DNA of 64,000 nt from Brevibacterium sp. 'Marine' (GCF_012844365.1 NZ_CP051626.1:3968001-4032000), one strand, 5' to 3'. Positions 25,755 through 34,998 are shown, counted from the stretch's first letter. Notes: generated from the sequence alone by a model not told the origin. Made by a program: numbers and translations.

Positions 25755-26618
25755 TCAGGGCTCTTTCTTCACTGGGGTGTCGCTGTCCGGATCGTCAGGA
25801 GATTCGGGATCGGCCGTGCGATCGGCTTCGCCGGCAGATCCGGTGGACTCGGTCGATTCGACCGTGGCGGTGCCGGTGGGGCCCGCGGCATCGGACGAGT
25901 TCGTATCGTCGGCGGCGTCAGCGGCACCCGAGGGGGCAGCGTCGGCGGGCTCGGCCGCCTCGGCGGGGGTGTCGATCTCCTCGGGGAGGGCACCGCGCTT
26001 CGCCAGCTGGCGGCCCTTGCTCAGGCGGGAGTAGCCGCCGATGATGAAGATCACGCCGGCGATGAGGGTCGCCGCTCCGGTGAAGCCGAGGATCGACAGG
26101 GCTTCCATGCCGTCGCCGAAGACGAGGATGATGCCGAGCAGGACGTGGACTCCCGAGGCGATGAGGAAGTCCGAGGCCATGGGCTGGGAGCGCAGCTGCC
26201 GGTGGGCCCAGAATTCGAGGGCACCGTGCAGCAGGGCCCAGATGCTCAGGGCGGCGCGCAGTTCGGCCGGTTGGTCGGCGAGGAAGAGGAAGACGATGGC
26301 CGGGATCGCGATGACGGCCTGGCCGAAGATCGCGGTGCGCACGTTCAACGGCGAGCGCACGGCCTGGAAGACCAAGGCCAGGGCGAAGAGGATGAGGTAG
26401 CCGATGGCCAGGTGGTCGACGACGTCGGTCGGCAGGCTCAGCTGCGCGGGGTTGACGGCGTCGCGGGGCCAGAAGACGGTGACGATGCCGAAGGCGACGC
26501 CGAGGATTCCACGCACGACCATGGGCCAGCCGAGCCGACTCGCTGCGGCAATGGCCTGCGGGGCGGCTTCGTTACGCGGGGGCGTGGATTCGGTGCGCGG
26601 TTCTTCGGTACTCATCAC
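25755..26618 (-). CDS. HdeD/DUF308-family membrane protein
   Basis: A 287-residue integral membrane protein. Six hydrophobic helices between about residues 30 and 200 fall into the repeated helix pattern of DUF308/HdeD proteins, which in enterobacteria relate to acid resistance. The last 80 residues form an acidic Asp/Glu/Ser/Thr/Ala-rich cytoplasmic tail. I took the GTG at 26618, which has TAGACT exactly six bases upstream (leaderless layout); the ATG at 26615 immediately follows. It heads the operon with the OtsB-GH15 fusion, so a link with osmotic or acid stress is a fair but unproven guess. Confidence 0.75.
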   Translation of the reverse strand: MMSTEEPRTESTPPRNEAAPQAIAAASRLGWPMVVRGILGVAFGIVTVFWPRDAVNPAQLSLPTDVVDHLAIGYLILFALALVFQAVRSPLNVRTAIFGQAVIAIPAIVFLFLADQPAELRAALSIWALLHGALEFWAHRQLRSQPMASDFLIASGVHVLLGIILVFGDGMEALSILGFTGAATLIAGVIFIIGGYSRLSKGRQLAKRGALPEEIDTPAEAAEPADAAPSGAADAADDTNSSDAAGPTGTATVESTESTGSAGEADRTADPESPDDPDSDTPVKKEP

Positions 26619-26704
26619 GGCACCAGTCTAGGTCGCCTGCCTGAGTCTGTCCGGTCAGTGTCGACTCAGGCGCGGGTGGGCGGCGCTTCTTTGCGTCTCA
26701 TGTT

Positions 26705-26733
26705 TTTACGTAATTACGTATTAGTTGTATTAT
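26705..26733 (+). promoter_or_regulatory. promoter with palindromic operator for the ArsR-like regulator operon
   Basis: A -35 TTTACG (26705-26710) and -10 TATTAT (26728-26733) are 17 bases apart. TACGTAATTACGTA (26707-26720), a perfect 14-bp palindrome, overlaps the -35. The ATG of the regulator gene is six bases after the -10. This is the layout expected for autoregulation by a dimeric winged-helix protein. Confidence 0.75.
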
Positions 26734-26739
26734 CGAAGC

Positions 26740-27282
26740 ATGGAATCGACACCGTCGGCAGACGATCGCCTCTCCGCCCTCGAACGACGAGTCGCCGAAC
26801 TTGAGGCTGCGGCCGCCTCCATCGCGCCACCGCGGCCCGCCGCAGGCGAAGCGGCGACCGCCCTGCCGGGCGACGCGGAGACCTTCTGGGCGCTGCATGG
26901 GCTCGTCGACCACCTCGGCGAGGCGGGCGGGGTGACCTACACCGGGTACACGACTCCCCCGGGCGGCAGCGGTCCCGTGGCGTGGCAGATGGGCCTGAGC
27001 AGCGCGGGCCTGGCGCAGATCGACTTCGCCGAGGCGGCCGGATCCCTGGCAGCCCTCGGCCACCCGGTCCGCCTGCAGCTGCTCCAGGCGATCTATGAGG
27101 GCACGAGCACCGTGGCCGAGCTGGGCAAGGACGAACGCTTCGGCACATCCGGGCAGATCTATCACCATGTGCATGCCCTCGCCGGGGCCGGCTGGTTAGA
27201 GAGCGCCCGCCGCGGACATTGGCGTGTGCCCGCTCAGCGGGTCGTTCCGCTGCTCACCCTCGTCCTCATCGGAACGCACTGA
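26740..27282 (+). CDS. ArsR-like winged-helix regulator
   Basis: A 180-residue protein. The N-terminal 20-30 residues contain a short coiled coil (ALERRVAELEAAA). An Ala/Gly-rich middle follows. The C-terminal half is a winged helix: ALGHPVRLQLLQAI opens it, STVAEL and GQIYHHVHALAGAGWLE form the recognition region. No metal-binding cysteines are visible, so the ligand is unknown. It begins a three-gene operon with a serine hydrolase and a small membrane protein. I chose ATG 26740 because it is six bases after the TATTAT -10; in-frame codons upstream fall inside the promoter. Confidence 0.8.
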   Translation: MESTPSADDRLSALERRVAELEAAAASIAPPRPAAGEAATALPGDAETFWALHGLVDHLGEAGGVTYTGYTTPPGGSGPVAWQMGLSSAGLAQIDFAEAAGSLAALGHPVRLQLLQAIYEGTSTVAELGKDERFGTSGQIYHHVHALAGAGWLESARRGHWRVPAQRVVPLLTLVLIGTH

Positions 27283-27368
27283 CAACCCCTCTCGCCTGCG
27301 GGCCGCTCGCCCACCGCGCGACCCGGACCCGACCACCACCCATTCCACCCTGCTGACCAGGAGGAACG

Positions 27369-28553
27369 ATGACCGTCACCGACGACCACCGCACATCTGC
27401 GGCTGTGGGACGGCCGCCTCGGCGAGTGTTGATTGCCGTGATCGCGGCAACCGTCACGGCTGCTGTGCTCGCGGCGATCACCCCGTGGCCGCGCGGTTTC
27501 CAGGGCGCGCCGACCGGGGATCCCGAGCTCATGGCTGAGCTCGAGGACGCACTCGGCAGCCGGCATTGGCAGCACGTGGCGGCCGCCCACATCGACGGCG
27601 ACGAGGTGACTTTCACGGGCACCGGAGCCGATGAGCACACCGAGTTCGAGATCGGATCGATCACGAAGACGTTCACGGCTGCTCTCTTCGCCGAGGCGAT
27701 CGACCGGGGCGAGGTGGAGGCGGAGACCCGCCTCGGCGAGGTCTGGCCGGACCTGGACGGGAAGGTCGCCGAGGTGACGCTCGAGTCGATTGCGATGCAG
27801 CGGTCGGGGCTGCCACCGCAGAAGCCGTGGTCAGGATGGGGCGAGGGCATCTCCGGGATTCTTGCGAACTACATCCACACGGACCCGTACCGCGGGGACG
27901 CCGGGGACATCGTGGCGAGCCTCAGCGACGTGGAGGTCGGCGAGCCGGAGCCCGAATACTCGAACTATGGGTTCGCCGTCCTCGGCCAAGCCCTCGCCGC
28001 GGTGGCTGGGCAGGACTATTCGGAACTCGTCCGGGACCGCCTCACCGAACCCTTGGGGATGAAGGAGACGTTCGTCCCCGACTCCGCCGACGGACTGTCC
28101 CACGGGTTCACGGCATCGGGGCTGCCGGCCGCTCCGTGGACTCTCGGCGGCTCGGCTCCGGCGGGGGCGATCCGGTCGACGACCCATGATCTGTCGCTCT
28201 GGCTGCGGGCCGTCCGAGACGGAACCGCGCCCGGCGCCGAGGCGGCGAAACCGCGCGCCGATTTCGAGGATGATCGCATCGGTTGGGCGTGGTTCACGAC
28301 GGCCCACGGTGGCTCGACCATCACCTGGCACAACGGCGGCACCGGCGGCTTTCGGTCGTTCCTCGGCTTCGACAGGCAGACCGGAAAGGGCGTCATCGTG
28401 CTGAACGATTCGGCGAACAGTGTCGATGCGGCCGCGGCGCTCATCGTTGCCGCTACCGGCGCGGATTCCGGCACCACGACCGAAACCGAAACCGCGTCCG
28501 AAACCGGGACAGCATCCGGGAACGAAAGCTCGGCGGAGGGAGAACGCTCATGA
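27369..28553 (+). CDS. membrane-anchored serine hydrolase, class C beta-lactamase fold
   Basis: A 394-residue protein of the beta-lactamase/penicillin-binding superfamily. One N-terminal helix (about 20-40) acts as signal anchor, so the enzyme faces outward. The catalytic motifs are SITK (near residue 98), YSNYG (the Tyr-x-Asn element) and HNGGTGG (in place of KTG). This set is typical of AmpC-like esterases and D-amino-acid peptidases, not only of true beta-lactamases. The C terminus is a Thr/Glu/Ser-rich low-complexity tail with repeated TETE and SETG. AGGAGG precedes the ATG. The stop overlaps the next gene by four bases. Control is probably through the ArsR-like protein upstream. Confidence 0.83.
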   Translation: MTVTDDHRTSAAVGRPPRRVLIAVIAATVTAAVLAAITPWPRGFQGAPTGDPELMAELEDALGSRHWQHVAAAHIDGDEVTFTGTGADEHTEFEIGSITKTFTAALFAEAIDRGEVEAETRLGEVWPDLDGKVAEVTLESIAMQRSGLPPQKPWSGWGEGISGILANYIHTDPYRGDAGDIVASLSDVEVGEPEPEYSNYGFAVLGQALAAVAGQDYSELVRDRLTEPLGMKETFVPDSADGLSHGFTASGLPAAPWTLGGSAPAGAIRSTTHDLSLWLRAVRDGTAPGAEAAKPRADFEDDRIGWAWFTTAHGGSTITWHNGGTGGFRSFLGFDRQTGKGVIVLNDSANSVDAAAALIVAATGADSGTTTETETASETGTASGNESSAEGERS

Positions 28554-28924
28554 GTCCCGAACTCGTCTCAACGGTCATCGGGGCCCTCATCGTGGCCTGG
28601 GGCGCATTCACCGCGTGGCGAGCTCCCCGCGCGGCGTCCCGGATCGGGCTGCTCTCTGGGATGGTCACGGCGGTCGTATTCGTCCTGCTCATCCGCCTCA
28701 TCACACCGTTCGGAGGCTGGGAGAGCTGGTTCATCTACGTCTGGCTGGCCGGAACGCTCGTCATCGTCGTCTCCGTCTTCCGGGCTGCGCTCGTCTGGGC
28801 GGACCTGCCGTGGCGATCCGACGAGGCGAAGGCACGCCGGAACGAAGCGAGCGGGCTCGGCTTCTCCGCCCTGCTCGCGCTCCTCATCGCCGGCGCCCTC
28901 GTCGTACCCGGGCTCTTCTTCTGA
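28550..28924 (+). CDS. small membrane protein of the serine-hydrolase operon
   Basis: A 124-residue protein with four predicted helices (about 5-22, 30-50, 60-80 and 102-122). I do not recognise a family. Its ATG lies in an ATGA overlap with the stop of the serine hydrolase gene, and GGAGG sits ten bases upstream. The tight coupling suggests it works with the hydrolase at the membrane, for instance as an immunity or transport partner. That is inference only. It ends two bases before the stop of the converging Rieske gene. Confidence 0.75.
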   Translation: MSPELVSTVIGALIVAWGAFTAWRAPRAASRIGLLSGMVTAVVFVLLIRLITPFGGWESWFIYVWLAGTLVIVVSVFRAALVWADLPWRSDEAKARRNEASGLGFSALLALLIAGALVVPGLFF

Positions 28925-28926
28925 GC

Positions 28927-29448
28927 TCAGCCGCCCTTGACGGTGAGTGTCCCGTCGCTCTCGGAGACCTCGTAGCTCTGCAGCGGCTCCTCGGCCGGCC
29001 CGCTGATCACCTCACCGGTGGAGACCGAGAACTGCGAGGCGTGGCATGGGCAGATGATGGCCTCGGAGGTGACCTCCCTGACCTGGCACCCCTGATGCGT
29101 GCACACCGAGGTGAAGGCGAAGAACTCGCCCTCCTGCGGCTGAGTGACGACGTAGCTCTCGTCGATGACCGTGCCCGATCCGACGGGAACGTCGGCCACG
29201 GCCACGGTCGCCTCCTGCGCCGGAGTCGACTCCTGCCCCTGCGCACCGCCTTCATCCGAGGAACACGCCGAGGTGACCGCCGCCGACGATCCGATGACCG
29301 CCGCCGTTCCGGCCACCCCGGCCGTGCGCATCAGACGACGTCGGCTCGGGTTCGCGGGTCCGGTCGCCGCGGAATCAGATGCAGCGGACTCGGCTTCTGC
29401 GGGCGGGGCGTGATCTGTCGTGACGGGGCCGTGCGTGCTCGTGTTCAT
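28927..29448 (-). CDS. exported Rieske 2Fe-2S protein
   Basis: A 173-residue protein. The N terminus carries a twin-arginine-type signal (SRRRLMRTAG, then a hydrophobic stretch ending SAC), so it is probably folded with its cluster and exported, perhaps lipid-anchored at that Cys. The Rieske motifs are CTHQGC and CPCHASQF. Ala/Asp/Glu-rich segments flank the signal. It lacks the size of a cytochrome bc1 Rieske subunit. It may carry electrons for an unidentified partner. I chose ATG 29448, preceded by GGAGCAGG; the open frame reaches 29484. Confidence 0.87.
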   Translation of the reverse strand: MNTSTHGPVTTDHAPPAEAESAASDSAATGPANPSRRRLMRTAGVAGTAAVIGSSAAVTSACSSDEGGAQGQESTPAQEATVAVADVPVGSGTVIDESYVVTQPQEGEFFAFTSVCTHQGCQVREVTSEAIICPCHASQFSVSTGEVISGPAEEPLQSYEVSESDGTLTVKGG

Positions 29449-29669
29449 CGAAACCTGCTCCCTCTTGCGTATGCATACCGACACTGCGGCATGGGCGTCC
29501 GGGTTCCAGCGTACAATCGCTCACGGTTCGATGTCGGTGGTTCACCTGGGCGTATCCTCGGAGGTTCCGGTCAGGGGGCCGCAGGGGCCGGTCGACGGTA
29601 ATGGACGTCCGCTCGGCGAGGGGAAGCGTCCGCTCGGACACTCACCTCGGTGCCGATGGTCGGGATCGA

Positions 29670-29679
29670 CCGCCTCGGC
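29670..29679 (-). repeat. intergenic copy of the CCGAGGCGG word
   Basis: CCGCCTCGGC lies 47 bases before the MFS start, in the 277-base gap between divergent genes. A second GCTCGGCGAGG variant lies near 29611. Confidence 0.5.
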
Positions 29680-29725
29680 GGAGGACGATTGCGGACGGGA
29701 CCAGCAGACGGAAGGCGGTGGGGCG

Positions 29726-30934
29726 ATGCCCGAGGAGACGGTGTCCGATGGACAGGGGTCACGGCTGCGGGCCGCGAGCGTGTGGGGTCTGGCCGCGGCG
29801 GTGTACGTCTTCACCGTCGTCATGATGGGCACCACCCTGCCCACACCGCTCTACCCGCTCTACGAGGAGCGGTTCGGGTTCGGCACCGCATTCACCACTC
29901 AGCTCTTCGCGATCTATGCGGTCGGGGTCATCGGCGCGCTCGTCGTCTTCGGGCGCCTCTCAGATGGACTGGGGCGTCGGCCGGTGCTCAGCCTCGGGGT
30001 GGTCTTCTCGATCGCCTCGGCGGTGCTCTTCCTCATCGGGTCTCACATCGGCCTGCTGCTGGCCGGCCGGGTCCTGTCCGGGCTGGCCGCGGGGATCTTC
30101 ACCTCCACGGCCACCGTCACCGTGCTCGAGAACGCGCCGGCCGGCCGCGAACGGCTCGCCGGGTCCTTGGCGACGGCGGCGAATATGGGCGGGCTCGGTC
30201 TCGGGATCCTGTCGTCCGGGCTGCTCGCCCGCTTCGCTCCCGCTCCCCTGCTCACGCCGTTCCTCGTCAATGCGATCATGCTCGTCATCGCCGGGGTCGC
30301 GCTCATCCTCGTGCGAGATCGGACGCGGGGCGGGGCGAGCGACGTCAGGTTGCAGCTGCCGGGGATTCCCGCCTCGGCGAAACGGATGTTTCTGGCCGCC
30401 TCACCCGGGGCGATCACCGGTTTCGCGGTGTGCGGACTGTATTCGGCGATCGCGCCGAGTTTCATCGGGCAGACCCTGCACGTGAGGTCGACCGCGGTCA
30501 CCGGCGTGGTCGTGTTCCTCCTCTTCGGCGCCTCGGCGACTGCGCAGGTGCTGTTGCGCGGGCTCAGCGACCGCCGGCTCATCATCGGCGGAACCGTGAC
30601 CATGATCGTGAGCATGGGTGCGCTCGTGTGCGCGCTCATGGCGGGGTCCCTGCCGGTGCTCATCGTCTCCGCTGTGCTGGCCGGGGCCGGGCAGGGGCTC
30701 GTGTTCATGACCGGGATGCGTGCGATCACCGCAGTGACCGCACCGGAACGCCGCACCGAGGCGACCACCTCGTACTTCATCCTCGCCTACGTATTCATGT
30801 CGGTGCCGGCGATCGGTGCCGGATTCCTCGCAGCCGAGGTGGGACTGGCGAATGCGACAGTCGTCTTCGCCGTCGCGGTGGCCTCCGTGTGCGTGGCCGG
30901 GCTGGCGGGAGCCCGGAGGTTCGCGGGCCTGTAG
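29726..30934 (+). CDS. MFS transporter
   Basis: A 402-residue, 12-helix major-facilitator protein. GRLSDGLGRRPVLSLG after helix 2 is the family's loop 2-3 motif. The protein resembles drug or sugar exporters of the DHA1 type. The substrate is unknown. ATG 29726 has GGTGGGG a few bases upstream. The open frame extends back to 29420, but that part covers the divergent Rieske gene's start and is not plausible. No regulator is adjacent. Confidence 0.82.
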   Translation: MPEETVSDGQGSRLRAASVWGLAAAVYVFTVVMMGTTLPTPLYPLYEERFGFGTAFTTQLFAIYAVGVIGALVVFGRLSDGLGRRPVLSLGVVFSIASAVLFLIGSHIGLLLAGRVLSGLAAGIFTSTATVTVLENAPAGRERLAGSLATAANMGGLGLGILSSGLLARFAPAPLLTPFLVNAIMLVIAGVALILVRDRTRGGASDVRLQLPGIPASAKRMFLAASPGAITGFAVCGLYSAIAPSFIGQTLHVRSTAVTGVVVFLLFGASATAQVLLRGLSDRRLIIGGTVTMIVSMGALVCALMAGSLPVLIVSAVLAGAGQGLVFMTGMRAITAVTAPERRTEATTSYFILAYVFMSVPAIGAGFLAAEVGLANATVVFAVAVASVCVAGLAGARRFAGL

Positions 30935-31021
30935 GTGTGGGGCTGCCGGGGTCGTACGGCGGGGTGCCGAGGCCGGACGGCGCTGAGACTCGGGTCAGTG
31001 ACGTGAACTAGGGTGGGTGCC

Positions 31022-32857
31022 ATGACCTCCGCAGCCACGACCTCCGCCCTCGATGTCCTTCACGATGTCTTCGGCTATGAGGAGTTCCGGGGTCAGCAGG
31101 CGGCCATCGTCGACCAGGTCGTCGGCGGCGGGGATGCGGTCGTGCTCATGCCCACCGGCGGCGGCAAATCCCTGTGCTATCAGATCCCTGCGCTGGTCAG
31201 GCCCGGTACGGGTGTGGTCATCTCCCCGCTCATCGCACTCATGGCCGATCAGGTCGCGGCTCTGGAGAACCTCGGTGTGCGGGCGGCCTATCTCAACTCG
31301 TCCCTCGATTTCGACACCGCCCAGCAGGTCGAACAGCAGCTGCTCGCCGGAGAGATCGACCTGCTCTACCTCGCGCCCGAGCGTCTCGTCCTGCCGCGGA
31401 CGATGCGACTGCTCGGGCAGGCACAGATCTCGCTGTTCGCCATCGACGAAGCCCACTGCGTGTCCCAATGGGGACATGACTTCCGCAGCGACTACCTGGG
31501 GCTCGGCGTGTTGGCCGAACGGTTCCCCAATGTTCCGCGCATCGCTCTGACGGCCACGGCCACTCCTGCCACCCATGCCGAACTCACCGAGCGCCTGCAC
31601 CTGCAGGATGCCGAGCATTTCGTGGCGAGCTTCGACCGACCCAACATCACCTACCGGATCGAGCCGAAGGCCTCGGCACGGTCGCAGCTGCTGAACTTCA
31701 TCACCACCGAACATCCCGGGGATTCGGGCATCGTCTACTGTCTGTCCCGGCGCGGGGTCGATCAGCTGGCCGAAGCACTCGTCGCCCGCGGTCTCACGGC
31801 CCTGCCGTACCACGCAGGGCTTCCCGCCGAGGTGCGCGCGGAGAACCAGGCGAGGTTCCTCCGCGAGGACGGCATCGTCATGGTCGCCACCATCGCTTTC
31901 GGCATGGGCATCGACAAACCCGATGTCCGCTTCGTCGCCCACCTCGACCTGCCCCGGTCGGTCGAAGGCTACTACCAGGAGACCGGACGCGCCGGCCGTG
32001 ACGGACTGCCCGCGGATGCGTGGATGGTCTACGGGCTCGGCGACGTCGTCTCCCAACGCCGACTCATCGAATCCGGTGAGGGCGACCAGGTGTTCAAGCG
32101 CCGTCAGATGAGTCACCTCGATTCGATGCTCGCCCTCTGCGAGACCGTCGACTGCCGCCGTGTCCAGCTGCTGCGCTACTTCGATGAGGAATCCGCACCG
32201 TGCGGCAACTGCGACACCTGCATGACACCCCCGGTGACCTGGGACGCGACCGTCGCCGTGCAGAAGCTGCTGTCGGCCGTCATCCGGCTCGACCGGGAAC
32301 GCGGGCAGCGTTTCGGATCGGGCCAGGTCATCGATGTGCTGCGTGGCAACGACAACGACCGTTCCCGGGCCTCGGACCATGCGAGCCTGAGCGTCTGGGG
32401 CGTCGGCGACGACCTGTCCGAGAGCCAATGGAAGACCGTCATCCGCCAGGTGCTCGCCCGTGGACTCCTCGAATCCCATGGCGACTACGGAGTGCTCGTG
32501 GTCGGTGAGGCGGCCGGTCCCGTCCTGCGGGGAGAAGAGGAGATCTCACTGCGCGTCGACCCGGTGAGGAAAGCCGGAGCGAAGAAGGCCGGATCAAGTC
32601 GCCGGGGCGGCCCCGAGGTCGAACTCGACCCCGCCGATGCCTCCCTGTTCGAGGCCCTGCGCTCCTGGCGCGGCGAGCAGGCGAAGGAGCAGGGCGTGCC
32701 CGCCTATGTCGTGTTCCCCGATGCCACGCTCTACGGCATCGTCGAGGTCAAGCCGACGACGATCAGCGAACTCGGTCAGGTCAGCGGAGTGGGTCTGAAG
32801 AAGCTCGACCGCTACGGCGATTCCGTGCTCGAGGTGCTCACCGCACACGCAGACTAG
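31022..32857 (+). CDS. recQ: ATP-dependent DNA helicase RecQ
   Basis: A 611-residue helicase that unwinds DNA 3' to 5' in recombination and repair. It shows the Q-motif region ([10 protein letters not shown]), Walker A (TGGGKS, Lys49), DEAH (Asp142), the helicase C-terminal half with [10 protein letters not shown], a RecQ-Ct zinc site (four Cys in the CRRVQLL to CDTC region) and an HRDC domain at the end (about 540-605). A Gly/Arg-rich linker precedes HRDC. The ATG at 31022 has TAGGGT seven bases upstream, which points to a leaderless mRNA. A GTG at 31013 is in frame but would lie in the promoter. Confidence 0.93.
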   Translation: MTSAATTSALDVLHDVFGYEEFRGQQAAIVDQVVGGGDAVVLMPTGGGKSLCYQIPALVRPGTGVVISPLIALMADQVAALENLGVRAAYLNSSLDFDTAQQVEQQLLAGEIDLLYLAPERLVLPRTMRLLGQAQISLFAIDEAHCVSQWGHDFRSDYLGLGVLAERFPNVPRIALTATATPATHAELTERLHLQDAEHFVASFDRPNITYRIEPKASARSQLLNFITTEHPGDSGIVYCLSRRGVDQLAEALVARGLTALPYHAGLPAEVRAENQARFLREDGIVMVATIAFGMGIDKPDVRFVAHLDLPRSVEGYYQETGRAGRDGLPADAWMVYGLGDVVSQRRLIESGEGDQVFKRRQMSHLDSMLALCETVDCRRVQLLRYFDEESAPCGNCDTCMTPPVTWDATVAVQKLLSAVIRLDRERGQRFGSGQVIDVLRGNDNDRSRASDHASLSVWGVGDDLSESQWKTVIRQVLARGLLESHGDYGVLVVGEAAGPVLRGEEEISLRVDPVRKAGAKKAGSSRRGGPEVELDPADASLFEALRSWRGEQAKEQGVPAYVVFPDATLYGIVEVKPTTISELGQVSGVGLKKLDRYGDSVLEVLTAHAD

Positions 32858-32887
32858 ACGTCGTCCGACCTCCTCACCTCCCATTTG

Positions 32888-32943
32888 CTACCCGACGGCG
32901 GCCCAGCAACCTCGCGCGAGGTTGCTGGGCCGCCGTCGGGTAG
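32888..32943. repeat. perfect 56-bp palindrome, copy 1 of 4
   Basis: CTACCCGACGGCGGCCCAGC and its exact complement meet with no loop at 32915/32916 (centre TCGCGCGA). It lies between the converging recQ and VOC genes, where it could act as a two-way terminator. Confidence 0.9.
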
Positions 32944-32989
32944 TTCGGGACCCCGGCTGGTCCCCGGCACTGCCTCGGACTGCTGCAGC

Positions 32990-33418
32990 TCAGCCCTGCT
33001 CGGCGAAGGCTTCGGGCCCCTGTTCGGCGGCTACCGGGTCCATCCACATGAACTCGAGGATGTTGCCGTCGGGGTCGGTCATGCTGATGCCGTACATGAA
33101 CCCGAGATCCTGCGGTTCCTTGTTCTCCCCGCCGCCGGCATCGAGGATCGAGGCGCGCATCGCGTCGACGTCGTCACGGGATTCGCGGCTCATAGCGGTC
33201 AGCGCCTGGGCCGCGGTGTGCGGGTCGACGATGGGTTTGTCCGTGAAGGTGGCGAGAAAGTCCCGGGTGAGGATCATGAAGAAGATGTCATCGGTCCATT
33301 TGATGCACGATGCATTGTCATCGGTGAACTCGGGCACCACCTCGGCGCCGATGGCTTGGTAGAAGGTCTTGGCACGCTCGAGGTCGGTGGTCGGTAGGTT
33401 GACGAAGATCTGGGTCAT
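32990..33418 (-). CDS. VOC/glyoxalase-family protein
   Basis: A 142-residue single-chain VOC protein with the paired beta-alpha-beta-beta-beta units of glyoxalase/bleomycin-resistance proteins. FVNLPTTDLERAKTFYQAIG opens the first unit and DPDGNILEFMWMDP closes the second, with the typical C-terminal Glu ligand. It resembles the YaeR/PhnB-like lactoylglutathione-lyase relatives of unknown substrate. ATG 33418 follows GGGAG; the open frame extends to 33478. Palindromic elements lie on both sides of the gene. Confidence 0.82.
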   Translation of the reverse strand: MTQIFVNLPTTDLERAKTFYQAIGAEVVPEFTDDNASCIKWTDDIFFMILTRDFLATFTDKPIVDPHTAAQALTAMSRESRDDVDAMRASILDAGGGENKEPQDLGFMYGISMTDPDGNILEFMWMDPVAAEQGPEAFAEQG

Positions 33419-33501
33419 GACTGCTCCCTTGCAGTATGCGGCATCGCGCCTATGGGTGTCTGATTCTTTACCCACCATGTCCCCAAGTCAACACCCTTTT
33501 G

Positions 33502-33557
33502 CTACCCGACGGCGGCCCAGCAACCTGGCGCGAGGTTGCTGGGCCGCCGTCGGGTAG
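33502..33557. repeat. 56-bp palindrome, copy 2 of 4
   Basis: Same element as at 32888 with one mismatched pair (33527/33532). The centre is a hybrid: the left side reads CCTGGCG as in copies 3 and 4, the right side CGAGG as in copy 1. It lies between divergent genes, so it is not just a terminator. Confidence 0.9.
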
Positions 33558-33621
33558 TTCTGAGGCGGTAGCCTGGAATGCAGACGAACCCACCGGTTCC
33601 CTCACCACGTGGAAGGCGACG

Positions 33622-34923
33622 ATGACGACCCCTGACCGGACAGCCACCTCGGCGAATCCAACTGCAATCACCCGTGCGGACTGTGAACGACGCGATGCGA
33701 ACGATCCCCTGCACGGCTTCCGCGAAGAGTTCCTGCTCCCGGAAGGCACGATCTACCTCGACGGAAACTCTCTCGGCCCCCGCACAAAGGGAGCCGCAGA
33801 ACGCGCCCAGGACGTCATCACCGACGAATGGGGCACCGGCCTCATCGGGTCGTGGAACACCGCCGGCTGGTGGGACCTGCCGGCAAAGTTGGGTGAGAAG
33901 GTCGCCGGGTTAGTCGGCGGCGGGGCCGGGTCGACCGTCGTCACGGACACCACGTCGATCAATCTGTTCAAGGCCGCCTCTGCGGCGCTGAAGATGCAGG
34001 CCGAGGATTCCCCGAACCGGCGGATCATCCTCACCCAGCGGGAGAACTTCCCCTCCGATATCTACATGCTTCAAGGTTTGGCTAAGCAGCTCGGCGACGG
34101 CTACGAAGTCCGCCTCGTCGACGATGAGGAGGTCACCGAAGGATTCCCGACCACTATGTCCGACGAGGTGGCCCTCGTCGTCCTCACCCATGTGAACTAC
34201 CGGACCGGTCGGCTCTTCGATATGGGAGCGACCACCTCGGCGATCCATGCCGGCGGAGCCCTGGTCATCTGGGACCTGTGCCACTCGGCTGGTGCTCTGC
34301 CCATCGACCTTGCTGGGACGGGTGCGGACATGGCGATCGGCTGCACGTACAAATTCCTCAACGGCGGGCCCGGCTCTCCGGCGTTCATCTGGGTCGCAGA
34401 AGCCCTGCAGAACCGATTCAGCCAACCTCTGTCGGGGTGGTGGTCGCATGCGCAGCCCTTCGAAATGGCTCCGGACTACCGGCCGGCCGACGGCATCCGC
34501 CGGTACCTCACGGGCACGCAGGGAATCCTGTCGATGTCCGTGGCGGAGCTCGGCCTCGACATCCACTCGCGGGTGGACATGGGACAAGTCCGGGAGAAAT
34601 CCCTGGCACTGTCGGACCTGTTCATCGACCTCGTCGATGAGCGTTTGGCCGATCATCCGGTCGAGGTCGTCACCCCACGTGAGCACGCCCATCGCGGATC
34701 CCAGGTCTCGATCCGGCATCCGGAGGGGTTCGCGGTGATGAGCGCGCTCATCGAACGCGGAATCATCGGCGACTACCGGGAGCCGGAGGTGCTGCGCTTC
34801 GGTCTGACCCCGCTCTACATCGGTTTCACCGAGGTCTGGGACACCGTCGAGGCACTGCGCGACATCCTCGACAACCGGCTCTGGGACACTCCCGCTCACA
34901 AGGTCCGCGGCGCCGTCACCTGA
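33622..34923 (+). CDS. kynU: kynureninase
   Basis: A 433-residue fold-type I PLP enzyme that cleaves kynurenine to anthranilate and alanine. YLDGNSLGP in the N-terminal part and YKFLNGGPGSPAF with the PLP lysine (Lys244) are kynureninase signatures. Its length is normal. No tryptophan dioxygenase or formamidase is visible nearby, so the rest of the pathway must lie elsewhere. ATG 33622 has GGAAGG upstream, and TAGCCT near 33570 may be its -10. The start of the open frame at 33436 would run through the palindrome and is rejected. Confidence 0.9.
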   Translation: MTTPDRTATSANPTAITRADCERRDANDPLHGFREEFLLPEGTIYLDGNSLGPRTKGAAERAQDVITDEWGTGLIGSWNTAGWWDLPAKLGEKVAGLVGGGAGSTVVTDTTSINLFKAASAALKMQAEDSPNRRIILTQRENFPSDIYMLQGLAKQLGDGYEVRLVDDEEVTEGFPTTMSDEVALVVLTHVNYRTGRLFDMGATTSAIHAGGALVIWDLCHSAGALPIDLAGTGADMAIGCTYKFLNGGPGSPAFIWVAEALQNRFSQPLSGWWSHAQPFEMAPDYRPADGIRRYLTGTQGILSMSVAELGLDIHSRVDMGQVREKSLALSDLFIDLVDERLADHPVEVVTPREHAHRGSQVSIRHPEGFAVMSALIERGIIGDYREPEVLRFGLTPLYIGFTEVWDTVEALRDILDNRLWDTPAHKVRGAVT

Positions 34924-34926
34924 TTG

Positions 34927-34982
34927 CTACCCGACGGCGGCGCAGCAACCTGGCGCCAGGTATCTGGGCCGCCGTCACCGGC
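34927..34982. repeat. degraded 56-bp palindrome, copy 3 of 4
   Basis: The left arm is intact; the right arm carries several mismatches and the outer bases no longer pair. The centre is TGGCGCCA. It starts four bases after the kynU stop, between converging genes. Confidence 0.8.
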
Positions 34983-34998
34983 GTTGGGACATGGCCGC

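Noticed and set aside
27369-28553. Serine hydrolase called as an antibiotic-resistance beta-lactamase
   Set aside because: HNGGTGG replaces the KTG motif and the protein is membrane-anchored, which fits esterase or peptidase relatives equally well.
32888-32943. 56-bp palindromes as simple Rho-independent terminators
   Set aside because: No T-run follows, and copy 2 lies between divergent starts. Terminator activity at some copies remains possible but does not explain the family.
33431-33446. GTATGCGGCATCGCG shared with a site near 53610
   Set aside because: The 15-base match is exact, but neither flank is conserved and I see no third copy, so chance or a common word is enough.
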